64,000 nucleotides of DNA from Sipunculus nudus (Eukaryota; Annelida; Sipuncula; Golfingiida; Sipunculidae), in contig CM049320.1 of NCBI GenBank assembly GCA_026874595.1, positions 7,383,464 to 7,447,463 of the forward strand, read 5' to 3'. Numbering within the stretch: position 1 is the first letter of the stretch; each line of letters begins with the position of its first letter. The notes below the pieces were generated by a model. It ran no database searches, was not told where the DNA came from, and saw nothing but the letters and a program-made list of their open reading frames with translations. Shown here in pieces: positions 1 through 11,904 of the stretch. A program made the position numbers and the translations under genes.

Positions 1-663
1 TCACATAGTTAACATATGTTTATATATATTACCATTTATTTCTAAAAGTAAATGTAGATCACTTGCTTGTGCATGAAGTTGGTAAACAGGATCAATCGAT
101 TACTTATGTAAAACCTTGTGCTATATAATTTTAATGCAGTTGACATGATAGTATAGTTAATGATGACACATATTAAACACAAGTATCCGAGGATGTTAGG
201 TTCGAATCCAGAATAGTATGTCCATGTTTACATAGAAGATGATGACCCTTAAATTGGAAATGTAACATGTAAACCCAGATCAGCTTATGATGATATATGT
301 TAAATTCAGTTCGTGAATATTTATTATATGAGACTACTTTTTATTTCTTATTATGATATGATGACTTACCAGGCTATCATGGTGATATTGAAATGTATCA
401 AAAACGGATTGAGATTAGACTGAATATTGCAATGAGAGACTTTGAGTATAGGTTTGAGTTTAAAGGCAAATATTGTCGGACTCGTAGGTACACGGCATTT
501 ATTATGCTTGTAAATGATATTTGAGGGAGGCATACATGTGACGATGTATTTGTACTTTGATGTTTTGGTTCTCGCTCGATGAAGACATCGTGTTTACTAT
601 TCTTTCCTGTGTTTTTCAGGAGTGACATCTGTCTACCCAGGTCCCCTGTTCGGACCTGTAACA
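1..663 (+). mobile_element. 3' part of a long gypsy-type LTR (solo LTR or 3' LTR of an element outside the window)
   Basis: This stretch is nearly identical, base for base, to 61631-62305, the LTR of the element at the right edge. It stops at the same terminal ...CCTGTAACA. No primer-binding site follows; ordinary host DNA does, so this is either a solo LTR or the 3' LTR of an upstream element. Relative to the right copy it lacks about a dozen bases around 555-560 that contain AATAAA there. The 5' end lies outside the window. Open frames on either strand here are LTR shadows. Confidence 0.85.
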
Positions 664-667
664 TTAA

Positions 668-1030
668 TCGAATAAACGGATCTTCACCTTCAGCCGTCAA
701 AGGTAAACAGGTATAATAAGAGTCAAGAAAGATCTGTAGTTTTCTCTTCGTAATACGTACTGGTTTATTTCTTGTACTGTTCCAGGAATATAATAATATC
801 ATACATTTACCTGTTGGAGTTTTGCACCAATAATCTATTGAAAATACAGTATTTCTTCAAAATGGCTTGTTTCTTACCGATCGGGGGATTTTATGTAAAA
901 CTTATTCAAAGGCCAGGCCGTATTAGGCCAGAAAAGTAAGGTCTTTGACATAGAATTAAATATAGAGAAGAACAAACAATATTATAATTGGTAATTTGAC
1001 TTTTTCTTTAATGATTGACTTAATTCTAAA
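668..1030. repeat. dispersed repeat, copy 1 (pairs with 35386-35735)
   Basis: From CGAATAAACGG onwards this sequence matches 35386-35735 over about 350 bp in the same orientation. The similarity starts immediately after the LTR end at 663. The LTR therefore landed in, or at the edge of, this repeat, and the 35.4-kb copy shows the sequence without the LTR. No coding potential is convincing: the overlapping minus-strand frames are not conserved between copies. Its class is unknown. Confidence 0.7.
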
Positions 1031-3069
1031 TTGACACGTTAAAACGTGTCATTCATATGTATATATATATACATATACGCTTCCGAGGCAGCGGAAATCT
1101 TGCGCTTCCAAAGAAGCGACTGATTTTCCCGATGTCTGGTTTAACTGTTTATGATACACTTAGACACCAGATGGCGGGTCATTGTCTCCTGAAAAACGTG
1201 CGTATGATGTGACAAGCAGCCTACCAGATGCCAATTAACAAACATTCGACAGGCATCCTGGCTCCGACATTAGCTGCGCTTCAAGCGCCGCTTGTTAACA
1301 GTTTTATGCAAACTAAATCAAAATGTCGAATTTTAATTCCTCTCTCTACATTCTCGTATCACCGATTCGATTATAATATTACTACTATGTTAGCTTAGCC
1401 ATGTATCTTTTGTCCGCAAGCGAGGTGTGCACGGAGCCGCGCTCCACCCCATGGATATACGCTCACGTCACGTTAACAAAGAGATGCTGGTATAAGAGGA
1501 GATTAGAAATTTTGCCAATGCGTCTGATTTATGACATTTAACTTTGCCTCATATATCACTAAGTTATTCAGTAATCGTTAGGATTTTCGTGTATTTCCTT
1601 CTGTTTGACATCAGTCTGGGTGCCAAATAGGCCAAATAATTATTTTAATACGTTTACAGGAGGCCTTAGGCCACATCTGTTGTTCTTCTTCTGATACTAA
1701 ACTCTGGCATGCAGTTATTCCATCGTCCAGAGGGTCATTTTAACCCAGGATCATTTTTATACCTACCTTGTCTCATTAATCTATTGTTGTAAATGTAGTT
1801 CATCATTGAGAAACGCTAACTTTTAACTTATCTGCCAACCCCACATCATCGAATACAAAACAACGAGTGTACGTGCCCTTGGAGGACGAAAACATTCTTC
1901 AATTGCTTGTCGATAAGCAAACGAAGCTTAGAACTCAGCTGGCTCTGACCTTTTGAGCATGAGAACTGGTAGTCTTCGTTGCCTAAACCCCGTTTATTGA
2001 CTGCGCCTCCTTTCGAGTTAAAAAAATGTAAACATTACATTTGACATTAAAATTACTTTTGATGATAAATGGTAAAGATTAATTAAAGAGCGGAAAAACC
2101 AAATCAGATCTTTATGGATTCATCTTATTGAAATGTGACATGCATTCATATTTAAGTTATCCAAACAGGACACAAATTCTTCCAATGTATTTTGTTTGAA
2201 TATTATTGTAAAACATGTTTTTGTCGCTTACATCATCCTTAGAGAGATATTTCTCAAAGAACAATTAATAATAAAGCTTTCCATTTTTGTACATATGTTC
2301 AGAAACCTATACATATAATCTAAAATGTTTACGACATTTTCTTTATAGAACAGTTAATACGTATTTTAACAGGGAATCATTTGTTAACTTTCCCGCATTT
2401 TTAAATGAAAATAATATTAAAGGAAAGTTGATAAATATACGAAAAAAAAACGCCTGAAATTATTTGTATGTATTTTAAGATGACATTGTTAAACGCCCAG
2501 TTATAGAGGGATATATGATCTATCGTGTTTCTGTAAAAAATCTAAAGACCAACAACGAAGGCGTTATTTACAAATACCAGATCTTATAAAAGACATTTAG
2601 ATTATTTCTAAGAATGTATTAAATTGTTACCTGATCTTAAAACAAAACTAGATCAATTTTTCTGACGATGCTACCACCTTAAACACCGGTTGGCACATAT
2701 CTCCGGGTGCCCAAGTACCCCCAAGAATAAATAGCAATTATGTGGGGCATGGGGCCTCTGTTTAGTTCTGTTGCGGACTTCACTACATGCATATTCCATA
2801 TATCTCTTAGAACCTCAGGGGGTCTTTAACACAAGCATTTTATGGTAGTGTATTTTTTAAATTTAATTGGCGAACGATTATATGAAGGAGAAGATACCTA
2901 AAACATATATATATTAAAAGCAAAACTAGTTCTGACAGTGGTAATATCAATTTTCCAAGATGAACTGAGTCAAATATTTTTTAGCTTAATACTCATTTCA
3001 TGTCAGTTAAAAAAAAGAGATAAAGAAATATTAATGAAAATATTCAAGCCATACATATATGTAGATTTA

Positions 3070-3072
<3 letters not shown>
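1031..3072. other. intergenic, no gene recognised
   Basis: AT-rich sequence without an open frame above noise. A short TA palindrome lies near 1058-1077, followed by a slightly GC-richer patch (about 1080-1500). I see no RNA gene, domain or transposon terminus that I can name. Confidence 0.6.
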
Positions 3073-3160
<88 letters not shown>

Positions 3161-3170
3161 AGAGAGAGAA
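3073..3170. repeat. compound (TA)n(GA)n microsatellite
   Basis: An uninterrupted TA run is followed directly by a long GA run. The translated Y-I and R-E runs in this interval are artefacts of the repeat. Confidence 0.97.
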
Positions 3171-3635
3171 TATTAAGCCTGTTGCAAAAAATCTTCAAAC
3201 CTTCAAAGGTTTCAAATTTTTAAAATGTATCATTAAAATTTCCATTCATTCCATAGTAATATTTTTTATTGTTGGTTGCTACGAATGCAATATTTCAACA
3301 ATATTATTTATTTTCAATTTTTCATCTAAATGAAAAAAAGATATGTTGTATTTAAATGCCCATTCCTGTCAGCCATATGCAGTGCTTCTCTACCCAATAA
3401 AGAATGGATAAATAAGGATGAAATGTATTTTGATATATTTATATGAATAACATAGGCCCAATCATCAGATCAATGGCAAATGTTCTACATGGGTCCCGTC
3501 ATTCAATGCCGATGCACACGTAGATATGTCCGCCATAATTACTCCCTGGCCGGAATTACGGGGAAAATAGCTTATATAATTATATAAAGCACAGGTCGGG
3601 CTCTTTAGCATCAACCTAAACAATTTTATTAAGGT

Positions 3636-3673
<38 letters not shown>

Positions 3674-3982
3674 CACACCGAAAAGTATTTCAATAATAGA
3701 CCCTGCAAAAAATCTTCTCTGTGTGCTTGACTGTTGAGTATTCTGGTAAATCAGTTCATCATGATAAGATGGCAATTAATGAACGGCTACGTCACGTTGG
3801 TATGTGTGCCTAAGACATATGCCATATCACGATGCACAATATGGACTTGAATTTCTCTGCAGTTTTCCTTATTTTAACTCAACCGAACGAGACACAGTAA
3901 ACTGCTGTACTGGTTCCCGCGTCCATTTATTTGCCTGTATGCGGGATAAGGGGGAGCAGGGCCCCAGTCTAGTTATCATTTT
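3171..3982. other. intergenic, with an (AC)n(AT)n microsatellite at 3636-3678
   Basis: No supported gene. The only structured part is the AC/AT run at 3636-3678. Short open frames on both strands have no recognisable domain. Confidence 0.6.
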
Positions 3983-4090
3983 GCAAGGGAACGAGTAAAT
4001 ATCACGAGGGAACGCGCAAAGATCGCGAGGGAACGCGAAAAGATCGCGAGGGAACGCGCAATTATCGCGAGGGAACGCGATATTTACCCA
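3983..4090. repeat. 21-bp tandem array, five units
   Basis: Five consecutive 21-bp units share the core GAGGGAACGCG, and the central units are joined by ATCGC. The GC- and CpG-rich core stands out from the AT-rich surroundings. On the minus strand it reads as a seven-residue periodicity (A-F-P-R-D-x-x), which follows from the 21-bp period and is not evidence for a protein. Confidence 0.9.
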
Positions 4091-4440
4091 GAAAAAAAAT
4101 ATCACGTATGTCACTTTAGGGGATCCATACTTATGGGCGGTGCCCTCTATATAGACTTAAAAGAGGCTGAAAAATCAGCTTGTCCCTTTCTCAGGGACCG
4201 CAGAACCTTGTATTTGTCATTCAATATGGGCGGTGGTGCCTGACTGACTGCACTGCAGTAAACGTGCCCGCCTGTGTCGTAAACACGTCCGATTAGAGCC
4301 GTCATAATATAATATATTTAACATTTCGGAATATAGCGGGCATTTCTTTTTCCGTAAACTTTGTCCAGCCAGGCGTAATCGTGGGTCGGACGAAAACCAA
4401 TGCATTACATCACTATTAAATAAAGGGTATGTCAAAGTAG
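4091..4440. other. intergenic, nothing recognised
   Basis: About 350 bp between the 21-bp array and the duplicated fucosyltransferase flank. I see no open frame, repeat or RNA gene that I can support. Confidence 0.5.
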
Positions 4441-4993
4441 CATACTTTTAATGGACCAGTTTCTCAAGAAATAGACTTCATCAGGGCCATGTACAATGAA
4501 CTTGTTTGATCTATGGTTAATCTTCATGATGTATCAAGTATAAGTATCGTGTATCCAATAAGCTTTCTTTAATATAAACAGGTCTGATGTCATTTTGCCG
4601 TCGTTTACAATTTATGCGTAAAACTGGAACTGCTGCGTATTTGCATTTGTTTCAAACACAATCCATAATTATGTCGCATTTGCAAAATGAGTGAGACTGT
4701 TTTTAGTAAGATAGTTTTGTTTAAACATATTTATCTCGTTTGAATGGATAACTATTTAAGGTTTAATGCTATAAACGTATATAGTAAAAACATCATGCAA
4801 TAGATTGATTTTGTATCAGAGCACAAGAAAATGATCTGGTAAACGAGGACATGGTAATAACAAGAAATACATTTTCCAAATAAATACATAGCATGATTCT
4901 ATAATATGATCGCTACATAAACAATAATCTGAGTGGGGCTATAATATCATTAAATCATGAATTTGCACGCCTATTTGTAACCCTTACTTTTGT

Positions 4994-5044
<51 letters not shown>

Positions 5045-5280
5045 AACAGAAAAAGAGAGAAGTAAATAGATTTGAGGCTATAAATGGTGCATATAAGGAA
5101 GGTATGTTGGGATGTTTTATATATATAAAAATATAAATATAAATATAAATAAACAGAGATAAAAAGAACCATAGATAGATTAGACAGATTTGAGACAATA
5201 AGGTGCATTTTTGGTAAGAAGGTATTTTGGGATGCTTCAGATCTTAACATCTTAATATAACAATAGTGAAATCATTCTGT
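4441..5280. repeat. duplicated 3' flank of type 2 fucosyltransferase (pairs with 38270-38390 and 39845-40594)
   Basis: 4451-4555 matches 38281-38388, and 4560-5280 matches 39850-40594, including the (AT)n tract (4997-5041) and the AT-rich lead-in to the gene. About 1.46 kb present between the two parts at 38.39-39.84 kb is missing here. Part of that extra DNA (39545-39840) is also recognisable in type 1 flanks, so it was deleted from this copy rather than inserted in the other. Confidence 0.75.
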
Positions 5281-5966
5281 TCAAAGAAAAGTGAGGTTTG
5301 CGTGCCCTTTAAAATACGTTTTTGCCGGAGTTCAATTTTTTTTTTATTCCAAAAGTGGTCAATGTTTTCGTAAACTTTATGGAAATGTTCTTGAGTGTGC
5401 AGAAATTTGCATAAATCACAACAATTATTTCGGCTAGAGTCCACTTCATAATATTGTTTCCATTCAAAATATTTGTTGTATAAGACAGGATTTGAATCTA
5501 AAAGTGTTAGATATGCGGCTAAATCAGAAGGAGATATAAAATCTGTAACATCTATAAATGAACGATAGGGGAGATTTTTCATAAACTCCAAGGACCACGG
5601 GCACTATCTTCAGATTTAGAATTTCCCACAACTGTTAAGTGGCATATACCTTTCTCAAACGAAAGGTGAAATTTGTATTTTGCATTCAGCAGGGAACAGC
5701 ATCGGGTTTCATTTTTACAGCATATTTGCCACATTTTCCGTATATATCCACCTGTACATGTTTGGTCAGCTCCGCGGCGTATTCCTCAAGATGGCTACTT
5801 GTAACACTGTTATCGTACTAGGCGACAAGATGTGTCTTCCCCCTTGAATAATCAATCAAGCTTTGTTCAGTAACATCCCTATTTATTTTTCTCGATGATC
5901 CGTAACCGAAATACACATCAGAGTCATGTCTGCGTCACGTTAAAAACCCCGTTGTATTGCGTCAAT
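5281..5966 (-). pseudogene. truncated type 2 alpha-1,3-fucosyltransferase pseudogene
   Basis: The stop codon (5281-5283) and the C-terminal coding sequence align with the intact gene at 40595-41767. They cover roughly residues 154-390 of that 390-residue protein. Breaks visible here: a lengthened T-tract near 5336-5345 that shifts the frame just after the FWNKK motif; a deletion near 5588-5600 removing part of the G-Y-D-Y-K-K region; and a deletion plus in-frame stop near 5634-5648 inside the sugar-nucleotide motif. The 5' half, with transmembrane anchor and start codon, is absent. The alignment ends at about 5966, where the sequence switches to the 3' flank of a type 1 gene, so the truncation is a recombination joint. 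It is an inactive paralogue. Confidence 0.9.
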
Positions 5967-6342
5967 ATCAGACATGGCAGGACACCATGTTAGCGGAGCA
6001 ATTTATATTTTTTTCTATGATTTGAAAATGGAGCATCCACTGAACTATTCCACAAGGGTATTGTGTGCTCTGCTGTGAAAAAAATGAACATGAGACGAGT
6101 CATTAGATCACCCATTATGTGCTTTACCATGCTAAATGCAATAATTTAGTCAGAGTAATTAATAGACCGAGAGCTGAAGCATACACTATATCAAATTTAT
6201 TAGGCCGCTTGTGGATGCCAAGAGCCAAACATATCGCCTTATTTAGCCGGTAGGTTTAATACTGCTTTTATCGCCTAACCATTACATAACATAAAGCCAG
6301 TCGATTTCCATGATAAGCGGCAGAATTATCAGCTCCTAACTC
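5967..6342. repeat. duplicated 3' flank of a type 1 fucosyltransferase (pairs with about 43825-44060)
   Basis: 5990-6190 aligns with 43850-44050, including the stretch ATGAGACGAGTCATTAGAT. The last 150 bp up to 6342 have no match that I noticed. The order 'type 2 gene piece, type 1 3' flank, type 1 gene relic' is the footprint of exchange between unlike copies. Confidence 0.7.
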
Positions 6343-6392
6343 ATACAATTATAACGGCGGAGGGCTTCTTGTCCAAACCCGAAATCAAATAT
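6343..6392 (-). pseudogene. 50-bp relic of a type 1 fucosyltransferase gene
   Basis: ACGGCGGA(G/A)GGCTTCTTG and the bases around it align with 45172-45220 of the intact 44283-45620 gene. That is the region coding for the F-G-F-G-Q-E-A-F-R-R motif near residues 137-147. On the high-coordinate side the sequence jumps to what lies about 130 bp upstream of the start codon in the intact copy (near 45752), a deletion of over 500 bp. Only this remnant survives, so it has no function. Confidence 0.75.
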
Positions 6393-9300
6393 TTTGTAAA
6401 TTTTAGAAAACGTCTTGATAGTGTAAGAAAACCAATATTTAACATTGTATCTATTGTTACAGCCCTTCTTTTGTTAGGTTGTAATAGTCTGTGTGCAACT
6501 GCAAATTACTCATATCAGTAATATTCTATTAGAGATACAAACATGTTTGGTTTAGGCTCCCCATATGTTTTAAATCATAGCTGTGTAAAATATTCTGCTA
6601 AAGATTATAATTATTGAGATGATGAAGTCGATTTCACTCTCAAAGTGCTCTTTGTCCGTTTATTCACATGGTGATATTTTGTACAAAGAAGTTTTCAGAG
6701 CCATGTTTCTGCTGTATGGGTAATTTACAATCTAAGAAGTAGACACACCTCAATAAGCTGTAACATAATGAAACATCTGGTTGAGAAGTATGCATCTCAG
6801 GTCGTTAAAATACTTCTTACTTCTCTGAATTGCAGGAAGCCTTTGTGATTGTACTTATTTAATATTAACTTTTACCGGACAAAGTTATAACGTTGAGGAC
6901 AATCTTGCTCTTTTAGTATTCGTAATTAATATATATGATTACTGATCCAGTTTTCAGTGATGGGTAGAATGAGATTACTGAATTTCCTTAAAATTGTTTC
7001 ACCATACAACAATTTAAGAGCTCCATGTTAATATGCTTCTACATTCCAACAAATTTTTCCTGCATATCTGAAACCCGACCTGTGTTCCCTAATTATAAGG
7101 CAAGGTGTGGCTATGGCCATTTGGAAGCCGGGTAATACACTGATAGCTAGGCCGATAGCATAAACAGTATCTTAATAGTAGTAGGCCTATGACATACATA
7201 TATATATATTCTAATTGATGATGCTCATACGAAACGTTTGTCCCAAATTTCCTCCGTGGCCAAGCCTCTGATATGCACGTTCCTGGGGAATTGCTCTTTC
7301 GGGGATTATGGAATTGTGTCCTAAGTGGGCCAGTTCCCTTATTTCCTCCTTAATCCTGAGATATTTCACTTGAATATTCAAGGGACGATTCAATCTACAA
7401 CAGATCATTCAATATATTTGTAGAACACTGTTAACCACTAGGGCTAGAGTAATACACCAAAGCTCCCATACCATTACTAAAAACTCCCCTTAATTTTTTT
7501 GAAAGACTTAACTAAATTCCAATATACTTGCACGTGTATCTCTTTTTCACAATGTGTTCTCTCTACAGGAACCTGATCAGTCTGGAATAATTTGGATACA
7601 AGTCTTTTACCGGTCATAGATTAAAAAATGACCAATACGGTCAATTGTTGCTTTGATATTGCTTAACACTAATGAAACCAAATTTTACAATAGCATCTTG
7701 CATAATGGCTAGAGCCAACCAAGGCTCGGGTTATGGACTCCCAAAGATGTTGTTCCATGTCGACACACATGCAGAAAAACCGGCACATCCAACCACAAAC
7801 ACGAGTATTAATCTCTATGTATAATGGAGGATACTTGTACCTGCGTAGACCGAAAAGATAGGACAGATATTCACTATTTAGGTAATGCCAGTTCTCGACT
7901 TGAAGTAATGGGAACGTTGCCAATTGTGTCCTGAGGGGCCATTTTCCAAATTGTTTTATTTTTGCGAAAGATATATCACAGCGCCACAGTCAGTTATCAA
8001 TCCGTTCCCCTTCGTGTAGGTGTAGACCACTACCAGCAGAAGATCGAGAAATAGCTACTTATCACATTGTCAATAGATGCCAGTTGACCGTTTATAATTT
8101 TATTGCATTTCAGTGAAGTGTCTGATACTTGTACAGCATTCAACTCCTCCTCTCTTGTGTAAGACTACACTGATTTAACGTTTATATCTAGGTTAAAAGT
8201 CATTGCTCTTTGGATAATTTAGATTCTTCCGCCTGTCTTCAACTTCACCTTTATGCTATGTCTTCCAATTAGGATAAAACAAGACTGAAAAGAGGACTGG
8301 AAACCAGTCAATGAACATAAATTTGACCTGTATGATTTTATAAAGTTAGGCTTGGTGGTGTACCGGTCATACGGTCGCGCGGTTTAATTGTTAATGAATG
8401 CTATTTTATTTGAGTAAAAAAAAAACCTGCACCATGAAGAACGCCTACACCCATTATCTTGATGTGCCTTTAAAGGACCATGTTCCTGGTAAAGGTTTCG
8501 AGTTGTCCTGTCCTCAACGACAGTACCTGTTAAAAAAGTAGCTTTTAGTCATTGATACACAGGCAATCTTTCTGTGGAAGGCTTTGTTTGGTTGTTATTT
8601 TCTTTGTGGTGAAAAATGAATGTTTATTGAAGCGTTGCACGCATGAGTAAACATTATTATGCATTTTGTTTTGTTGTCGAAGTTTGTGATCAGCCAGATT
8701 AACAGATCATTCAAGCTGGTCGTCAAGTAAGTTTACAACGTTGATGTTAATGTAACAACTAATGATGAAACATTCTTTCAGAATGATATAAAGGGATAAT
8801 TGCTATTAATGAGCAGCATTCTATGTTAATGTTAAAATTGATGGACAGATAAACAGTGATAAACAAAATATGAATATTGATCACTGCAAAATGTATTATA
8901 CGAGGTTGTAAAATGAGTGATTTTGCAGCACTGAAGTTGCCGACCAAGAGCTACAAGTATTCACAGATAAGGACAAGACTTGCAATATATATGGACCAGG
9001 ACAAGTATTGCTGATTGGCTTTAATATATAGGAAATAGTGAATACTTTATGAATATATAATTAAACCTGAGCAAGATATTGCCTGTAATCTAAATATAAG
9101 GAGCGTCAGGATTTGTCTGACATCTTAAAAAAAATGTTAACAGGAAAGTGATTGAGAAATATTGTATAATTGTTATGCTATAAACAATTTTTTTCAAAAA
9201 TACCATTCCATACATACATTTTCTTGTGTTTCGTTAACTAAAATATTCTGCTGAGTGAAATATTAATACTATCAGCCTGCTTGAGCCTACCTGGATCCAA

Positions 9301-10660
9301 AGGTAACGCCGAATACAGCTAGTGAGTTGTAAGCTGCTACTGTCGCCTGTGTTCCTGTCCAAGCTAATGAATTTTGTATCTAACATTAAAAGCTAAGGAC
9401 AGATGCTTATGACTGCGCCTGAATACCACATGCAGTTTGGAGTCAGATTTAAGAATGTATAAAAAAAAACTCAAACTGAAATTTCTACTAAAATGACCAA
9501 CCATTTACGTTCAATGATGTGTTTCCATTAAAACTATTAATTTTTAAAGTATATGTAAAGTACATTTCGCATGCAAATCATATGAAAATAGTTTTAAAGT
9601 TTACACATAATGAATCATAGGGTCTTGAAGGTCTTTAATTGCAAACTTCTGGAATTTCAGCCTTCGAATTCAAATGCATAGGTATATTTTGATACTAATT
9701 TCGTTGAAAAACTAGCCAGTCTCCATTGATGCAGCATGATTATCACCTGTGCCTTTGATAAAACATTAATTTCAGTTGAATTTTACAAGTATCACTATAT
9801 GCCAATCAAGGTACTCTTCAACTTTCATATGATTAAATGATATATCAAAATATGAACTGAATTAAGCATAATAACATTATAATATGTGACACACACATAT
9901 GTTTATTAATATACACATTGTACAAACACTAGGAAAAGCAAATAAATATATATGTGGCTGTTCCATTTATTATTGTCATATTTCTAGTGAACATCAATAA
10001 TTTCATAAATTAAGCTTAAGTTAGTTTTTAACCTTTTTGACCTTTCGACAAATGACTTAAACTTATTATATATTGCTCTGTCTGCCTCAGGTTTTAAGTG
10101 TATGTCTAGATATAACAATATTTAAACAAAAATTAGCTGGGATGCTCGTTTTCCTCTTTATTTGACTTATGTAGGATGACTGGTTATCAAACTTTGATAG
10201 ATACGGTAACATTTACCTATCATATGTATGGGTCTGATTTTGTTAGATTCCTAATTAAGACTGACAGATTATCCAGTGCGAAGGCATTCCTCCTTGAAAA
10301 GTTAAAAGTCTATGAAAATTTACGTTGGTAATAAGGATGAGCTGCAACTCGTTTACAGCAGGAAACCAGTCATTGGCTTCTTTTTTCAAGATAACAATGG
10401 CTCAGGATATATTTTTAGAATGAATCGAATGGTACACATTACCCGTTGTCTCCAAAGTTAACGTTCTTGTCACAAGTATAAATATGTTTACATTTGCAAT
10501 GTAATGTTTTACATTGGGACGCGCTACTAGTACCTCATTTAACTGACAATTACCAATAACCATAAAACATAAATTTGGCTGCGTAATGGTATACATAGTA
10601 GCAAGCCATGTCAGGATGCTGTTTAGCATTGTATAATAATGCAGCTAAACATTGTAACAT
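6393..10660. repeat. type 1 fucosyltransferase flank unit, copy 1
   Basis: This 4.3-kb non-coding block recurs at 17432-22502, 23750-28357 and 45752-50190. Shared landmarks in order are: GTTAGGTTGT followed by TTCTA(T/A)TAGAG; the stretch ending in GGCTAGAGCCAACC (about 7710); a TGATCA-rich segment (about 8685-8727); the GGAGCGTCAGGATTTGTCTGACATC segment (about 9100); and a segment with CCTACCTGG (about 9286-9294). It is both the 5' flank of the relic at 6343 and the 3' flank of the gene at 10726. I see no conserved protein in it. Confidence 0.8.
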
Positions 10661-10725
10661 TCCAGCTTAAACCCGATACAACCTATACCCACCTGAAGGA
10701 AACTCAACCTGAAAGAGTTTTCTTA

Positions 10726-11904
10726 TCAAAGATAATCGAGCTTTGCGTGTCCTTCATAATACACTTCTGCTGGGGTACAATCCCTTTCATTCCAAAATTG
10801 GTCTATGTTTTCATAGACTTTGTGAAAGTTTTCAAGGGTGTGTAGAAATTCACATAAGTCACAAATACCTGTTCCCTTTATTTGCACATCATAATATTGT
10901 TTCCATTCAAAATATTGATTGTATAATGTAGTATTGGAATCAAGAAGTTTTAGGTATGCGGCTAGCTCAGACGGGGATTTAAAATCTGTAATATCGATGA
11001 ATGAATGATTTGGAAGATATTTCTTGTAATCATAACCGCCCAGGACGACGGGCACCACATTCAGCCTAAGAATTTTCCAAAGTTTCTCTGATGCGTAATC
11101 TTTACAAATACCGTTCTCAAATGAAAGGTAAAATTTGTATCTGGCGTTCAGCATGGAATGGCAGAGGATTCTATCATCACAGGACAGCGTGCCACATCTT
11201 CCGTATATATCCACGTCTATATGCTTCGCAAGTTCCTCGACGTATTTCCCTCGGTGACTCTTTGTGACACAATGGCTTACAAACCATGCGACAAGTTTAG
11301 TCTTGCCTTTTGAATAATCAACCAATTTCCTTTCAGGAACATTCCTTTTTAGCTTTCTCAATGATCCGTAAGGAATATAAATATCAGAATCATGACTGTA
11401 TGTCTGTGTTAGGTTAAAGATCCCATTGTACTGCGTTAACGGACCGGGGGTTCTCAAGGGGGACTCCTTGATATAAAACACAAATAACTGGTTCGGATGA
11501 CGGAATTTTGGGATCTCCTCAACATATTTTATATTGAACATGTTAACTATCACTGCATTGCTGCGGTTTATTTGTGAACGATCATTTGTTGTTTCACAGT
11601 CCCTGAACCTACAATTATTATGGCGGAAGGCTTCTTGTCCAAACCCGAAACCAAATGATTTGTCCTTGTAGTTAGCTGTCCAGAACAATATTTTCTTTAT
11701 TCCTTTCTTACCTTTGAGCCCAGTCGTAGGGTTATTTAAAAGTTTATGCTCTGAGATAGTTGATCCCTTGTCTGGCAAGTTAGGCCATGTCATTGTACCC
11801 CAAGACAGTTGTTTAGGGAGAAAACCGGTCGAATTGAAATACAAATACACTGCAAAATACAGTTTGCCAACACATATTAGCCGCATGTACCTTTTAATGG
11901 CCAT
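10726..11904 (-). CDS. alpha-(1,3)-fucosyltransferase, GT10 family, type 1 paralogue
   Basis: A 392-residue intact reading frame with no intron. Members of GT10 transfer fucose from GDP-fucose to GlcNAc of N-glycans or glycolipids in the Golgi lumen. The layout is a typical type II membrane protein: a short basic N-terminus, a hydrophobic anchor at about residues 6-23, a stem, then the catalytic domain. The acceptor half shows KKILFWTA, FGFGQEAF and YNGIFNLTQTYSHDSDI. The donor half shows SFENGICKDYASEKLW (about 261-276), PVVLGGYDY and SFIDITDF, and a C-terminal CDLC. FENS is FENG here. The ATG at 11904 matches an internal Met of the 445-residue paralogue. That paralogue's longer N-terminus is out of frame here, so this start is preferred. 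Length and motifs are normal for the family. Acceptor specificity cannot be read from the sequence. Confidence 0.93.
   Translation of the reverse strand: MAIKRYMRLICVGKLYFAVYLYFNSTGFLPKQLSWGTMTWPNLPDKGSTISEHKLLNNPTTGLKGKKGIKKILFWTANYKDKSFGFGFGQEAFRHNNCRFRDCETTNDRSQINRSNAVIVNMFNIKYVEEIPKFRHPNQLFVFYIKESPLRTPGPLTQYNGIFNLTQTYSHDSDIYIPYGSLRKLKRNVPERKLVDYSKGKTKLVAWFVSHCVTKSHRGKYVEELAKHIDVDIYGRCGTLSCDDRILCHSMLNARYKFYLSFENGICKDYASEKLWKILRLNVVPVVLGGYDYKKYLPNHSFIDITDFKSPSELAAYLKLLDSNTTLYNQYFEWKQYYDVQIKGTGICDLCEFLHTLENFHKVYENIDQFWNERDCTPAEVYYEGHAKLDYL

Noticed and set aside
198-215. box B-like GGTTCGAATCC inside the left LTR
   Set aside because: No box A at tRNA distance, and the right LTR copy has GGTGCGAATCC, so it is not a conserved tRNA feature.
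398-802. 134-codon minus-strand frame, with a similar one at 62025-62270
   Set aside because: It lies within the LTR and crosses its end into host DNA; the similarity is that of the LTR copies.
2938-3333. 131-codon frame with Y-I and R-E runs
   Set aside because: Produced by the (TA)n(GA)n microsatellite.
3869-4114. minus-strand frame with seven-residue repeats
   Set aside because: An artefact of the 21-bp tandem array; no start context or domain.
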